The notes under the pieces: generated by a model | Told to the model about the DNA's origin: nothing | Seen by the model: only the letters and a program-made list of their open reading frames with translations | Databases searched by the model: none | Part shown: positions 7,482 through 16,426 of the stretch, piece by piece | Layout: each line of letters begins with the position of its first letter | How positions within the stretch are numbered: position 1 is the first letter of the stretch | Translations under genes and position numbers: made by a program | Assembly: GCA_029863625.1 (NCBI GenBank) | Contig: JAOTUY010000023.1 | Coordinates: 1-42,311 of the forward strand | Direction of reading: 5' to 3' | From: Acidimicrobiia bacterium | GTDB lineage: Bacteria; Actinomycetota; Acidimicrobiia; Spongiisociales; UBA4744 | Length of the DNA: 42,311 nt

Positions 7482-8864
7482 ATGAAAGCACGAACCGGTG
7501 GAGCGATCGCCGTCTTTCTCCTCGCCTCTTGCACCACCCCATCAACCGTCGCGACGGCGACCGAAGGGTCCTCAACTACCAGCCAGCCGACAACCACCAG
7601 CTCGGTATCCGGGTTCCTCTCCCCCAGCCAGGTATTCGCGGCAATCTCGCCTGCCCTGGCCTTCATCGAAACGTCGATCGGGACCGGGAGCGGCATCTTG
7701 ATGGAAGGAGGCAAGCTGCTCACCAACGCCCATGTGGTGTGGCCGTACGCCAAGGCACGCGTCGTCTTCCCGGACGGGACCGAGTTGATCGACGCCCCGG
7801 TAGTTGCCTGGGACGTCATGGGCGACTTTGCAGTGCTGGACGTCTCCGCAGCCGGCCGCTTGCCCGATCCCGCCCCGTTCGGCAACGGCGAATCAGAGAG
7901 CATCGGCACCGAGCTGTTCCTGATCGGATATCCGGCTGAGGTCGAGCGATTCCCCCAGCCAACCCTGACGTCCGGGGTGCTGTCCCGTATCAGGACCTGG
8001 GACGCTATCGACATGACCTACCTCCAGACGGACGCGGTCATTGCCGGTGGTCAGAGCGGCGGCGCCCTCGTGTCAAACCACGGCGAGGTGGTCGGAATAT
8101 CGGGGCTTCTCTTCGCCGAGGGTTTCGCCCTCGCTGCCTCGGCACCTGATGTACTGCCACGCATTCGGGCGGCGCTGAGCGGAGAGACTCTCGATGGGCT
8201 CGATGCTCGGTTGCTCGCCGGATCAGGAGCGCCCGCCACGGAAGCCGAAGTTGAGCTGGCCAACTTCATGGATGAAGCGACCTGGGTCTTTTCCGCAGCG
8301 GTTGGAGAAGACATCTCATTCACAGCGGATTCCCGCGGTGATGTAGCGCTGGCGGTTGTCTCCACGGACGGGTTCGTAGAGTTGTCTGTCGACGACTCAG
8401 AGACGGACCTCGAAACGGGTTCGTTTGAGGTCGTGGTCGGTGCGCCCCACGTCATATCGGTCACCGTGATCTCAACCCGCCGGGAGACGGCCAAGGTAGC
8501 ATCCGACGTACCTTTTCAGACGTTCGTAGACCCGGATCATGGGCGTTCCATCGCCCCCGGTGAGTCGATAACAGCCAATATCGACTACCCGTTCGACGTC
8601 GATTACTTCTTGTTGACCCTCACTGCCGGGCAAACGGTGACGGTCGAAGTTGATACGATGAACTTCGACGCCGACCTCGTCATCGACCGGGCGGACAACG
8701 CCGGCGACCTGCTCGCTTCCGACGACGACACAGGAGGCGGAGTGATGGGATGGGACCCGCTGATCACTTACTCTGCCGACGTATCATCCACCTACCTGAT
8801 CGGCGTATTCGACCAAAGCGGGATAGGTCCGGGAGGTTACTTCCTCCGCGTATCAGCTGATTAG
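7482..8864 (+). CDS. Lipoprotein trypsin-like serine protease with C-terminal PPC-like domain
   Basis: 460 residues. Signal sequence with lipobox LASC, lipidated Cys17, then a Thr/Ser-rich linker to about residue 45, so the protein is predicted to be anchored outside the membrane. Protease domain of the S1/HtrA type: TNAHVV (H84), GDFAVL (D115) and GGQSGGAL (S192) supply the triad. Residues about 370-460 resemble a bacterial pre-peptidase C-terminal domain (DVDYFLLTLTAGQTVTVEV, DTDADL-type stretch, YLIGVFDQ). No PDZ domain. The start at 7482 is preferred because GGGGAG lies 6 bases upstream and it begins the signal peptide. The last 4 bases overlap the convergent kinase gene. Substrate unknown. 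Confidence 0.9.
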   Translation: MKARTGGAIAVFLLASCTTPSTVATATEGSSTTSQPTTTSSVSGFLSPSQVFAAISPALAFIETSIGTGSGILMEGGKLLTNAHVVWPYAKARVVFPDGTELIDAPVVAWDVMGDFAVLDVSAAGRLPDPAPFGNGESESIGTELFLIGYPAEVERFPQPTLTSGVLSRIRTWDAIDMTYLQTDAVIAGGQSGGALVSNHGEVVGISGLLFAEGFALAASAPDVLPRIRAALSGETLDGLDARLLAGSGAPATEAEVELANFMDEATWVFSAAVGEDISFTADSRGDVALAVVSTDGFVELSVDDSETDLETGSFEVVVGAPHVISVTVISTRRETAKVASDVPFQTFVDPDHGRSIAPGESITANIDYPFDVDYFLLTLTAGQTVTVEVDTMNFDADLVIDRADNAGDLLASDDDTGGGVMGWDPLITYSADVSSTYLIGVFDQSGIGPGGYFLRVSAD

Positions 8865-10252
8865 GAGCCAATCTCCGGAATGGTGAACCAGAACCTGCTC
8901 CCTTTGCCCGGTTGGGAGTCGACTCCGATCTCACCGCCATGAGCTTCAACCGCTCTCCGGGTGATCGCCATTCCGAGGCCCGTGCTGTGCTCACCGCCGG
9001 TCGGCTTGGCCGACAACTCGGCGAAGTACTCAAACAGGCCCTGGCGGTCGGTCTCCGTGAGGCCCGGACCCTGATCCGTCACTTCCACCCTCCACGATCC
9101 GTCCCCTTTGCGATGGGTCACCGCGACGGTGCTTCCGGCCGGCGAGAATTTGACCGCATTCGAGATGAGGTTATCCAGCACCTGTCTGAGCCGCTTGCGG
9201 TCGGCTTGCACCACGCCATTGCGGAACGCGGTCAGGGTCACTTCTGTCCCCTTGCGGGCGGCCAGGTTGGCATGGCGGCGAACCGTATCTTCGAGAAACT
9301 CACCAAGATCGATCGCTTCCCAGTGCAGATCCAATCGTCCGGACTCGATCTTGGTCACGTCGAGGAGATCGTCGATGAGCTCCACCATGTAGGCGGCTTG
9401 CCGGTTGATGTCGGACAGGAAGGCATTCCGTTCATTGTCATCGAGGGGTGCTTTCGGGTCTGCCAGCAACTCGGCGGACATTTGGATGCCGGCAATCGGG
9501 TTGCGAAGGTCGTGGGCGACCATTCCCAAAAACTGGTTCTTGATCGCGTCCAGGCGGCGCAGATCCTCATTCTGAAGTTCCATCTCCTGTTTCTTGGCAT
9601 CAAGCTCAGATGCCATCCTTCCCTTCTCCACGATCACCGACAGCTGCGCGGCAATGCTCTGGAACACCGAGACATGGTCAGAACTGTATTGATGAGGACG
9701 ATCGCTGGAGAAGAACATGAACCCAACCGGTTCTCCGTTGACGATCAGCGGGCAGGTGAGCGATGATCGCAAACCTTCAGCGACGATTAGCCGAGTCGAC
9801 TCGGACCCGGGTTTGGCGACGAGGTAGGCCTGCAGATCGTTGATGATACGAGGGCGAGCGGTTTCGAGGATGCCCTGCAAGCTACTGCCCTCGAGCGGAG
9901 CCCGGAACCCGGCTCCGAGCTCCATGGTTCCGAGATCTGACCGAGCCCACCGGGCAATAACCGTCGTGCCCTCGTCAACGATGAGCGAGAATCCGATCCT
10001 GTTGTAGGGGATAACCCCCGTGAAGCTCTCGAAGACCCGGTCGAGGATCTCGTCGAGCAGCAGGCCCTGGTTGATCTGCGTGGTGATGCGGCCCAAGTGT
10101 TCGGTCTCCAGCAACCTCCGATCGAGGGAATCGGCCAGCTCCTGGAGGGCAGTTCCCAGACGACCGACCTGGGCCGGTAGCTCACCAAAAGCAGACGTCG
10201 CCTCTTCGGGCGCCAGATGCGCGGCGCCGGCGTCGTCGATCGTAGTGCTCAC
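8861..10252 (-). CDS. GAF-domain sensor histidine kinase
   Basis: 463 residues, soluble. A coiled-coil-like N-terminus (20-60) leads to a GAF domain (about 60-210, with GLRSSLTCPLIVNGEPVGFM), a coiled linker (210-238), HisKA with FLGMVAHDLRNPIAG (H247), and HATPase with NLISNAVKF (N-box), DQGPGL (G1), GLGMAI (G2). No receiver domain and no adjacent response regulator, so it is an orphan kinase. The GAF ligand is unknown. Start GTG at 10252 with a weak G-rich site upstream. Its stop overlaps the convergent protease gene by 4 bases. Confidence 0.92.
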   Translation of the reverse strand: MSTTIDDAGAAHLAPEEATSAFGELPAQVGRLGTALQELADSLDRRLLETEHLGRITTQINQGLLLDEILDRVFESFTGVIPYNRIGFSLIVDEGTTVIARWARSDLGTMELGAGFRAPLEGSSLQGILETARPRIINDLQAYLVAKPGSESTRLIVAEGLRSSLTCPLIVNGEPVGFMFFSSDRPHQYSSDHVSVFQSIAAQLSVIVEKGRMASELDAKKQEMELQNEDLRRLDAIKNQFLGMVAHDLRNPIAGIQMSAELLADPKAPLDDNERNAFLSDINRQAAYMVELIDDLLDVTKIESGRLDLHWEAIDLGEFLEDTVRRHANLAARKGTEVTLTAFRNGVVQADRKRLRQVLDNLISNAVKFSPAGSTVAVTHRKGDGSWRVEVTDQGPGLTETDRQGLFEYFAELSAKPTGGEHSTGLGMAITRRAVEAHGGEIGVDSQPGKGSRFWFTIPEIGS

Positions 10253-10310
10253 GGGCTGGACCCCCTGAAACCGCTGGTGATCGAGATATCGGCACCATCG
10301 GCATCAGAAC

Positions 10311-10821
10311 TTGAGCGTCCGCAGACTCGCCGGTCTGTCGGCTCGTCCCGATAGGGTATCGGCCGAGGCCAGGCGGCCTCTGGACGGAGCCATCGTGCGG
10401 CGAGTGGACGCCCACCCCATTCGTGCGGTCCGGGTTCTGAAGCAGCGCGTACACTGCACCGCCTGTCCGGCCTCCTGGGAGATCGAGATCATTCTCACCG
10501 TGGTCGGCGCAGGTGACCCGAATCCCCCTTGCTTTGAATGCGGCGGGGCGGTCAAGACTTCTATGGTGCTCTTCGGTGAACCGTTGTCAGAAACGACCTT
10601 CGACCGCGCAATCCAGGTGGCCGCCAGCGCCGATGCGGTATTGGCGGTCGGGAGTACTCTCACGTCTACCGGCCGCCGATCTCGCAGTCTCAACTGTCAT
10701 CGAGGGTGCCGATCTGGTGATCGTCAACCAGGGCGAAACGGCGTTAGATAACCTAGCGATAGCCCGCATCGACCAATCCGCCGGTGAAACGTTGCCAGAC
10801 CTGATGTCTTCCATCCTCTAG
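10311..10821 (+). pseudogene. Sirtuin (Sir2/CobB-type deacylase) remnant, 5'-truncated and frameshifted
   Basis: From about 10440 one frame reads as the zinc-binding and C-terminal half of a Sir2 deacylase: VHCTAC, then PPCFECGGAVKTSMVLFGEPL and ADAVLAVGSTLT. The family expects VYPAADL next; this continues in the +1 frame as RLPAADLAVSTVIEGADLVIVN and ends GETLPDL before the stop at 10821. The shift falls at 10660-10672 and is explained by about two missing bases. The NAD-binding N-terminal half (GAGxS, QNID/HG) is absent upstream. It is therefore very probably a dead gene; a sequencing error could account for the frameshift but not for the missing half. Confidence 0.75.
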
Positions 10822-10924
10822 TGCAAACGGCTCAGGGCCCTCCCGGGTCGGCCGTGGATGGATCGATGGCGGCCGTTTCGGCCGGCCACTAGGTTGAGCA
10901 TCAACCCTGCCGGAAAGGCAAGAT

Positions 10925-11647
10925 ATGGCTGATCGTCCGTATCGGATTCCTGTTCTGTGCGGAACCGTCCGCAAGGGCGCCCGCAGTGCCGAGGTGGGTC
11001 GTTGGGTAACTGCCCGGCTGGCCGAGCACCCCACGGTGTCCACCCAGTTGATCGAGCTCGGGTCGTTGGGCTTGGCCACCGACGACGAGGGAACGGCCAT
11101 CAAACAACGGGAGTTCTCCGAGTTGATTGATCAGTCCGATGGCCTGGTGATCGTGTCCCCGGAATACAACCACGGCTACCCGGCCTCATTGAAACACGCT
11201 CTGGACACCAACTACACCGAATACGTTCACAAACCGGTTGGTCTGGTGGGTGTTTCGGCCGGACCCTTCGGTGGTGCGCGCATGATTGAAAACCTGCTGC
11301 CGGTGCTACGCGGGCTCGGCCTGGTTCCCATCCAACGTGACGCAACGGTCGGGAACGTGGCGACAGCTTTCGACCAAGCCGGCGCGCTCCTTGACAATGG
11401 CATCCGGCGCCGCATCGACGGGATGCTGACCGAACTCCGATGGATGGCAGCCGCCCTCCGCTACGGCCGCCAATCCGTCTCGACTCAAACCGAAGCACCG
11501 CCTGCGAAAGCGGACTGCCCGGAATGCGGTTTGCCGATGAATCATCATGCCAGCGTCATTGATGAGGAGGCAGGCGGGGCTACCACCAACGTGCATGCGT
11601 GCTCGATCTGCGGAGGTAGCGCGACGGTGAGCGTCGGACCTTCGTGA
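10925..11647 (+). CDS. NADPH-dependent FMN reductase with C-terminal zinc-ribbon tail
   Basis: 240 residues. Residues 1-180 form a flavodoxin-like NAD(P)H:FMN/quinone reductase: CGTVRKGARSAEVGRWV (phosphate-binding loop, 12-28) and SPEYNHGYPASLKHALD (78-94, flavin binding) are characteristic. The tail from about 195 has CPEC (C198, C201) and CSIC (C226, C229) with several His between, a zinc-ribbon-like module not found in ordinary members. It probably reduces FMN or quinones and may pass electrons to metal or thiol sites. ATG at 10925 with GGAAAGG about 6 bases upstream. Convergent with the DUF3105 gene 14 bases away. Confidence 0.9.
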   Translation: MADRPYRIPVLCGTVRKGARSAEVGRWVTARLAEHPTVSTQLIELGSLGLATDDEGTAIKQREFSELIDQSDGLVIVSPEYNHGYPASLKHALDTNYTEYVHKPVGLVGVSAGPFGGARMIENLLPVLRGLGLVPIQRDATVGNVATAFDQAGALLDNGIRRRIDGMLTELRWMAAALRYGRQSVSTQTEAPPAKADCPECGLPMNHHASVIDEEAGGATTNVHACSICGGSATVSVGPS

Positions 11648-11661
11648 GCGACCGGAGAAGT

Positions 11662-12273
11662 TCAGGCGCTCTCGTGGTGGTCTATGCCTTCAAAGGTCCG
11701 GATGAATGTGTCGAGTTGCTCGCTGGACGAATCTGACAGGTCGTCGAAATAGAGAACCCGTCCCCACGCTACCGCCGCGGCTTGGTGGGCTAACCCATCG
11801 GGATCGACGATATCTCCGTACGGCATGACGAGCAGATTGCGTCCTTCGAACTCGGCCAGGATCTGACGAAAGCCCTCGACGAGTTCAGTGCAGCTGCTTT
11901 CGCAGCTATAGGCCAACACAACTCCACCGTCCTCGAGGTTGTGCACGTAGAGCTCGGGTGGCAATTCAACCGCAGACTCACCCCAATTGGCCAGGCCCCC
12001 CATGTGGGGTCCGGACGACGGCGGCCGGCTGTTGTACACGGGGTGTGGTTCATCGATGGCGGTGAGATGCCGGTTGCCCTGATCGGCGAAAACCAGGCCT
12101 GGAACCGGAGGCTGGATCGCCACCAGGACTATGGCCGCGCCGACCACGAGCACCGCTCCGACCGCCAGCAACGCGGCCCGGCGGCGGCCGGCCTTGGCAG
12201 CAGCTGCCTCCTTGCGTCTGGCTTCCTCCGCTCGCCGGCGTTCGAGTGTCCTACCTCTTTTTGGTCGTGCCAT
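11662..12273 (-). CDS. DUF3105 membrane-anchored protein
   Basis: 203 residues: a basic, Arg/Ala-rich cytoplasmic N-terminus (1-31), one membrane helix (about 32-53), then an extracytoplasmic domain with the DUF3105 signatures YNSRPPSSGPHMGG (80-93) and YVHNLEDGGVVLAYSC (109-124). The family usually has HNLEHGG; here the second His is Asp. Two Cys (C124, C128; CESSC) could form a disulfide or bind metal. Function of the family is unknown. Clear ATG at 12273; the gene follows OsmC on the same strand after 61 bases. Confidence 0.9.
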   Translation of the reverse strand: MARPKRGRTLERRRAEEARRKEAAAAKAGRRRAALLAVGAVLVVGAAIVLVAIQPPVPGLVFADQGNRHLTAIDEPHPVYNSRPPSSGPHMGGLANWGESAVELPPELYVHNLEDGGVVLAYSCESSCTELVEGFRQILAEFEGRNLLVMPYGDIVDPDGLAHQAAAVAWGRVLYFDDLSDSSSEQLDTFIRTFEGIDHHESA

Positions 12274-12334
12274 GGTGCCTCGTTTCCATCACGTTGCCCG
12301 CCGATTTTGACCAGGAACGTTGCGGGGAGATTTG

Positions 12335-12784
12335 CTATTCCGGCCTCAGGCCAAGATCCGCCGACACCCTGTCAAAGACGATCTCATACGTGTGGCTGAT
12401 CTTGGCGGCGTGCGACAACATAGCGGCTGCCGAGCACAACTTCGTCTCGCTGAGCCAGATGGCTCGGGCGAACCGCCGTTCGTCGACGTCCCCTCGAATC
12501 CGGTAATGCAGTTCAATGTCGGTCCACACCCGGGGCGGCGCCTCGGCCCGCCGACCGGCCACCTCGACTTCGAAAGCTGTAAACGGTTGTCGCATCTTTG
12601 TGAGCAGGTCAACGACCGTAGACGCCGAGCAGGTTGCGAGTCCGACCAACAGCAGTTGCATAGGCCCCGGTCCGGTGGCGTCCGCTCCGGCGCTCGAACC
12701 CTCCACAAGGATCGAATGCCCGGCGGCAGTTGTCACGTCGAATGCGTCTCCCCCGACGTGAACCGCAGTAATGATCTTGTTCAT
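12335..12784 (-). CDS. OsmC/Ohr family protein
   Basis: 149 residues, cytoplasmic. The two reactive cysteines of the OsmC/Ohr superfamily are in place: C52 in GLATCSASTVVDLL and C117 in ETKLCSAAAMLS. Members reduce organic hydroperoxides or act in sulfur metabolism. The YhfA-like pattern GPGPMQLLLVGLATCSA suggests the OsmC rather than the Ohr branch. The start at 12784 (MNKIITAV) is chosen because a longer frame to 12871 reads into a pseudogene remnant and has no family similarity. A CATACT-like element ends about 7 bases upstream, so a leaderless mRNA is possible; no ribosome site is visible. Confidence 0.88.
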   Translation of the reverse strand: MNKIITAVHVGGDAFDVTTAAGHSILVEGSSAGADATGPGPMQLLLVGLATCSASTVVDLLTKMRQPFTAFEVEVAGRRAEAPPRVWTDIELHYRIRGDVDERRFARAIWLSETKLCSAAAMLSHAAKISHTYEIVFDRVSADLGLRPE

Positions 12785-12810
12785 CCAGTGAGTATGCCCG
12801 AGACGGCCGG

Positions 12811-13043
12811 TTAGGCGATCCGTACCCGCACGTCGATGCCCGTACCCCCGATCTCGCGAGTAGCCTCGCAACGGGTTGATTTCGATCTCATCAATCCGCC
12901 CATGGTCGGAGATGAGCCACCCGACCCGGAACAGAGCTTGCTCGACGGCCTGACGTCAGCACGACCCCGCGCGGGTTGGAGAATGCTTCAAAGGTCCCTT
13001 TGATTCTTGCACGGCTCGCATTCCTCGAAGGGTCTCTCGTCAT
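12811..13043 (-). pseudogene. Remnant of an NDP-forming acyl-CoA synthetase (internally deleted)
   Basis: Reading the minus strand, one frame gives VGWLISDHGRIDEIEINPLR. This matches the end of the ATP-grasp domain of ADP-forming acetyl/acyl-CoA synthetases, where E-I/L-D/E-INPL is diagnostic. After a frameshift the text continues EATREIGGTGIDVRVRIA and stops (TAA at 12811-12813), matching the usual LDARVRI ending. Just upstream, a third frame from ATG 13043 contains FEAFSNPRGVVLTSGRRAS, which resembles the N-terminal CoA-binding start (FNPRSVAVVGAS). About 230 bases remain of a gene that should be near 2 kb. The C-terminal match is fairly firm, the N-terminal one tentative. The rest of the 446-base gap up to 13230 shows nothing recognisable. 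Confidence 0.42.
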
Positions 13044-13230
13044 GGTAGAAGCCGGCACCGACCCCCACTCCCGACAGCAGCAGACGCCATCCTCGCAGCA
13101 CTCTCGGGCCGGTGGCGCCGGATACCGCTATGTTCGATCATGGCCCTCGCCCGGCCACCGGCGACTGCGATACGCCAGACCCAACGAGTGCTCGGACTCC
13201 TTTTCGACGCAACCACTACCCTCTGTGCAG

Positions 13231-14085
13231 ATGTACCAGCTCGAACCGATCGACGGCCTTATCGCCCCGGCGCTCATCGTGGCCTTCCAAGGGTGGGTCA
13301 ACGCAGGAAATGTGGGCACTGAAGCTTCCGGTCACATTGTCGCCAACGGCGACGTTGTGGCGACCTTCGATCCAGATGCTCTCTTCGATTATCGGTCGAA
13401 TCGGCCCGTCATCGATTTCGTCGACGGGCGCCTGCAAGATGTCGATTGGCCGGAGCTGTCCTTGCGACGGGCTCACTACGACAGGCGCGACGTGCTGGTC
13501 CTCAGTGGCAACGAGCCGGATTGGCAATGGAAAGCCCTGGGGCGCTCGATCGTCGAACTGGCGTCCAGATTGGGTGTGGTCGAAGTGGTTTCTCTGGGCG
13601 GCGTGCCTGCGGCAACCCCTCACACCTACCCGACCCCCATCTTGACGACGGCCTCCCGACCCGACCTGATCGACGAGAGCGAGCAGCTCCCGGAAGGCCT
13701 GCTGCGCGTACCGGGGGCTGCTGTGAACATCATCGAACTCGCTCTGACCAACTCGGGCATACCTGCCGTGGGGTTCTGGGCCCAGGTGCCCCATTACGTT
13801 GCCGGACCCTATTACGCAGGCGCGGTGGCGTTGATCGATCGGGTGGCGCGACACCTCGGAATAAGGATCGAGTTAGGTGAGCTGGTCGACCGGGCCGCCG
13901 AACAGCGACAACAGTTGGACGCAACGATTGCGACCCAACCCGATTCACGCGCCTACCTCGAGCGGCTCGAGGGGATTGCCGCAGCTCAAGGGGAGATCCC
14001 TTCCGCAGATGACATCGCGGCGCAAGTCGAGCGGTTCCTCCGGGATGCTGCGGAAGGTGAAGAACCTTTCGGCCCAGAAGTTTGA
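13231..14085 (+). CDS. PAC2 family protein
   Basis: 284 residues, cytoplasmic. Family features include IVAFQGWVNAGNVG near the N-terminus, VSLGGVPAATPHTYPTPI in the middle and GFWAQVPHYVAGPYYAG around 190-205. The C-terminal about 80 residues are helical and charged. PAC2-fold proteins assist proteasome assembly in eukaryotes and archaea; actinobacterial members are common, but their role is not settled and no proteasome gene is in this window. The start at 13231 (MYQLEPIDG) is chosen because the upstream extension to 12976 is unlike the family; the ribosome site is weak. Confidence 0.87.
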   Translation: MYQLEPIDGLIAPALIVAFQGWVNAGNVGTEASGHIVANGDVVATFDPDALFDYRSNRPVIDFVDGRLQDVDWPELSLRRAHYDRRDVLVLSGNEPDWQWKALGRSIVELASRLGVVEVVSLGGVPAATPHTYPTPILTTASRPDLIDESEQLPEGLLRVPGAAVNIIELALTNSGIPAVGFWAQVPHYVAGPYYAGAVALIDRVARHLGIRIELGELVDRAAEQRQQLDATIATQPDSRAYLERLEGIAAAQGEIPSADDIAAQVERFLRDAAEGEEPFGPEV

Positions 14086-14207
14086 GGCCCCACAACGCCC
14101 GCCGCGGATTCCGGCCATAATGTCGGCAACCAGGCGCCGGCGCAAGGAAACCGATTGAACGTGGCAATAACCGATCGACTGGGGAACCCCCTCCCGGAGC
14201 GGATCCG

Positions 14208-16361
14208 GTGAAGCGAGAACTGGGGATCTTCTCGGTGATCGCGATCAGCTTGGGGGCGATGATCGGCTCGGGGATCTTTGTGCTGCCGGGCCTGGCAGCC
14301 AAGATCGCGGGGCCGGCTGCTCCACTTGCCTACTTCGTAGCCGGTTTGATCGTTGTTCCGGCCGCCTTCGCCAAATCTGAGATGGCTACCGCCATGCCCG
14401 AAGCCGGCGGAACCTACGTCTTTGTCGATAAAGGCATGGGCCCCCTCATGGGAACCGTCGCGGGTTTCGGAGTCTGGTTTTCTCTCCTCTTCAAGTCGGC
14501 ATTCGCACTGATCGGGCTCGGGGCCTACCTCGTCGTGTTCGCCGACGTGCCCGTCAAAGCCATCGCCATCGGATTGGCCGTCGGATTAGTTGTCCTCAAT
14601 GCAGTCGGAGTGAAGCATACCGCCGGCGTGCAACGCGCCGTCGTTTTCGGAGTGCTGATGATGCTGCTGGTCCTCATCGCGCTCGGCTCGTCCAAGATCG
14701 ACTCCACCGCTTTCGATGGCTTCTTTGACGAGGGAGCTTCGGGGCTCTTTCTGGCCACGGGCGTCATCTTCGTCTCGTATGCCGGCGTAACCAAGGTCGC
14801 CAGCGTCGCAGAGGAGGTCCGCAACCCGAACCGCAACATTCCTCTCAGCATCCTGGGCAGTCTCGGGTTGATGATGGTGGTGTACCCGGCCGTTGTCTTT
14901 GTGATGATCGGCGTAGTCGGAGATTCACTGGCAGATTCCAGCACTCCTGTGGTCGATACTGCCCGGCCGTTCACGAATGAGGTCGGCGTTGACGTCGTGG
15001 CCGTCGTGGCGGTCCTGGCGTTGGTCAGCATGGCCAACGCCGGTCTCCTGGCTTCTTCGCGCTACCCGTTTGCCATGAGCCGCAATGCTCTGGCCCCACC
15101 AATCTTCCAGCGGCTATCGCAGAGATCCGGAACTCCCGTTGCCGCCGTCGTCGTTACCGGCGCCGCCATGGTGCTTCTGGTGGCCTTCGTGCCGCTCTTG
15201 CAAATCGCCAAATTGGCCAGCGCGTTCCAATTGCTCGTTTTCGCGCTCGAGAACCTGGCGGTTCTCGCCTTTCGCGAAAGCAAGGTGGATTGGTACCAAC
15301 CCACTTTTCGAGTCCCCTTCTATCCCGGGCTCCCAATCATCGGCATCATTGCGTGCGTCGCCCTTCTCACCCAACTCGGCACGTTGCCTCTCCTGGGCGC
15401 GGCCGGCATCACAGCCGTGGGAGTCGGCTGGTACCAGCTCTTCGGTCGTTCCCGCGTCACCAAACAGAGCGCTTCGCTTGATGCGCTACGAATCCGAGCC
15501 ACGGAGGACCTGGTGTCGACAACCCGCCAAAGCCTCCAGTCTCCAGGCTCTGCGAATCTGCTGGTAGTCATGCGCCAGGGGATTGCAGAAGACCGCGAAC
15601 GAGCCGTGCTCAAGCTGGGACTGCAGTTCGTTGCTCGCAACGGGCGGGTGGGCGTGGTGCATCTCGATGGCCCGGGCCAGGCCCCAGGCAGCCATGATCA
15701 CCCTCTCGACGAGGTAGCCGACGCGACGGTCGCAACCGACGAACTCGATGTCGACGAGCAGCGAACCCGGATACGAAGGACCGCCCTGTTGGATGCGGTT
15801 GAGAAACAGGATCCCGATCTGCTCCTCATCGAGATACCCCTGCTCAACAGGCGCACCCGTCCCTACATCAACGACGTTCGCTGGCTCCGCGAACACGCCG
15901 ATCGCACCGTGCTTTTCTTCCATTACCGGGGACTCGACGACGTGAAGACCATCGCCATCATGGGATCAGGTGGACCGGCCGATGTTGCCAAGATCACCCT
16001 GGCTCACCGTATCGCCGAGAAATCCGGTGCGTCGCTGCGGTTGGGTCACATGCTCAGCGAAGCGGCCTCAGAGACGGAGGGCAAGTCGATCCGTACGTAT
16101 CACGCCCGGCTGGAGGAGGTCACCGAAACCCGCATCGAGAGCAGAGTGGCCCGGGCGGCGACTCTCTTCGCAGTCCTGGACGAACTCACCACCGGGGCGG
16201 ATCTGGTCATCCTCGGCGCCGCCAGCCGAACCTCCACTCGGTTCAGCGATCTTTCTGAGCGGATTGCCGCATCGCTCGACCTTCCGGTTCTGACGGTGCG
16301 ACCCGCCGTTCCCCACAAGCCCAGTCTCAGGCGCAGGCTCCTCGAGCGGATGATCTACTGA
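14208..16361 (+). CDS. APC-superfamily amino-acid permease fused to universal stress domains
   Basis: 717 residues. Residues 1-415 hold about 12 membrane helices with the APC signature MIGSGIFVLPG (18-28) on TM1 and EEVRNPNRNIP (202-212) in the loop after TM6, as in basic/neutral amino-acid transporters. Residues about 449-705 are cytoplasmic and resemble two UspA-like repeats: ANLLVVMRQGIAEDRERAV (449-467) begins the first, and VKTIAIMGSGGPADVAKITL (579-598) begins the second, ending in DLVILGAASR and LPVLTVRP. Such permease-Usp fusions (YhdG-like) couple transport to nucleotide or stress state. GTG start at 14208 with GGAG 8 bases upstream. Substrate unknown. Confidence 0.92.
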   Translation: MKRELGIFSVIAISLGAMIGSGIFVLPGLAAKIAGPAAPLAYFVAGLIVVPAAFAKSEMATAMPEAGGTYVFVDKGMGPLMGTVAGFGVWFSLLFKSAFALIGLGAYLVVFADVPVKAIAIGLAVGLVVLNAVGVKHTAGVQRAVVFGVLMMLLVLIALGSSKIDSTAFDGFFDEGASGLFLATGVIFVSYAGVTKVASVAEEVRNPNRNIPLSILGSLGLMMVVYPAVVFVMIGVVGDSLADSSTPVVDTARPFTNEVGVDVVAVVAVLALVSMANAGLLASSRYPFAMSRNALAPPIFQRLSQRSGTPVAAVVVTGAAMVLLVAFVPLLQIAKLASAFQLLVFALENLAVLAFRESKVDWYQPTFRVPFYPGLPIIGIIACVALLTQLGTLPLLGAAGITAVGVGWYQLFGRSRVTKQSASLDALRIRATEDLVSTTRQSLQSPGSANLLVVMRQGIAEDRERAVLKLGLQFVARNGRVGVVHLDGPGQAPGSHDHPLDEVADATVATDELDVDEQRTRIRRTALLDAVEKQDPDLLLIEIPLLNRRTRPYINDVRWLREHADRTVLFFHYRGLDDVKTIAIMGSGGPADVAKITLAHRIAEKSGASLRLGHMLSEAASETEGKSIRTYHARLEEVTETRIESRVARAATLFAVLDELTTGADLVILGAASRTSTRFSDLSERIAASLDLPVLTVRPAVPHKPSLRRRLLERMIY

Positions 16362-16426
16362 CGAAAGCCCTCAGGAGAACTAGCCCGAATGCCGATATTC
16401 CTGGCAGCAAGGCGAGGTTCGAAGCT

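Noticed and set aside
12785..12871. N-terminal extension of the OsmC protein
   Set aside because: The added residues belong to the remnant of the acyl-CoA synthetase in another context and are not conserved in OsmC.
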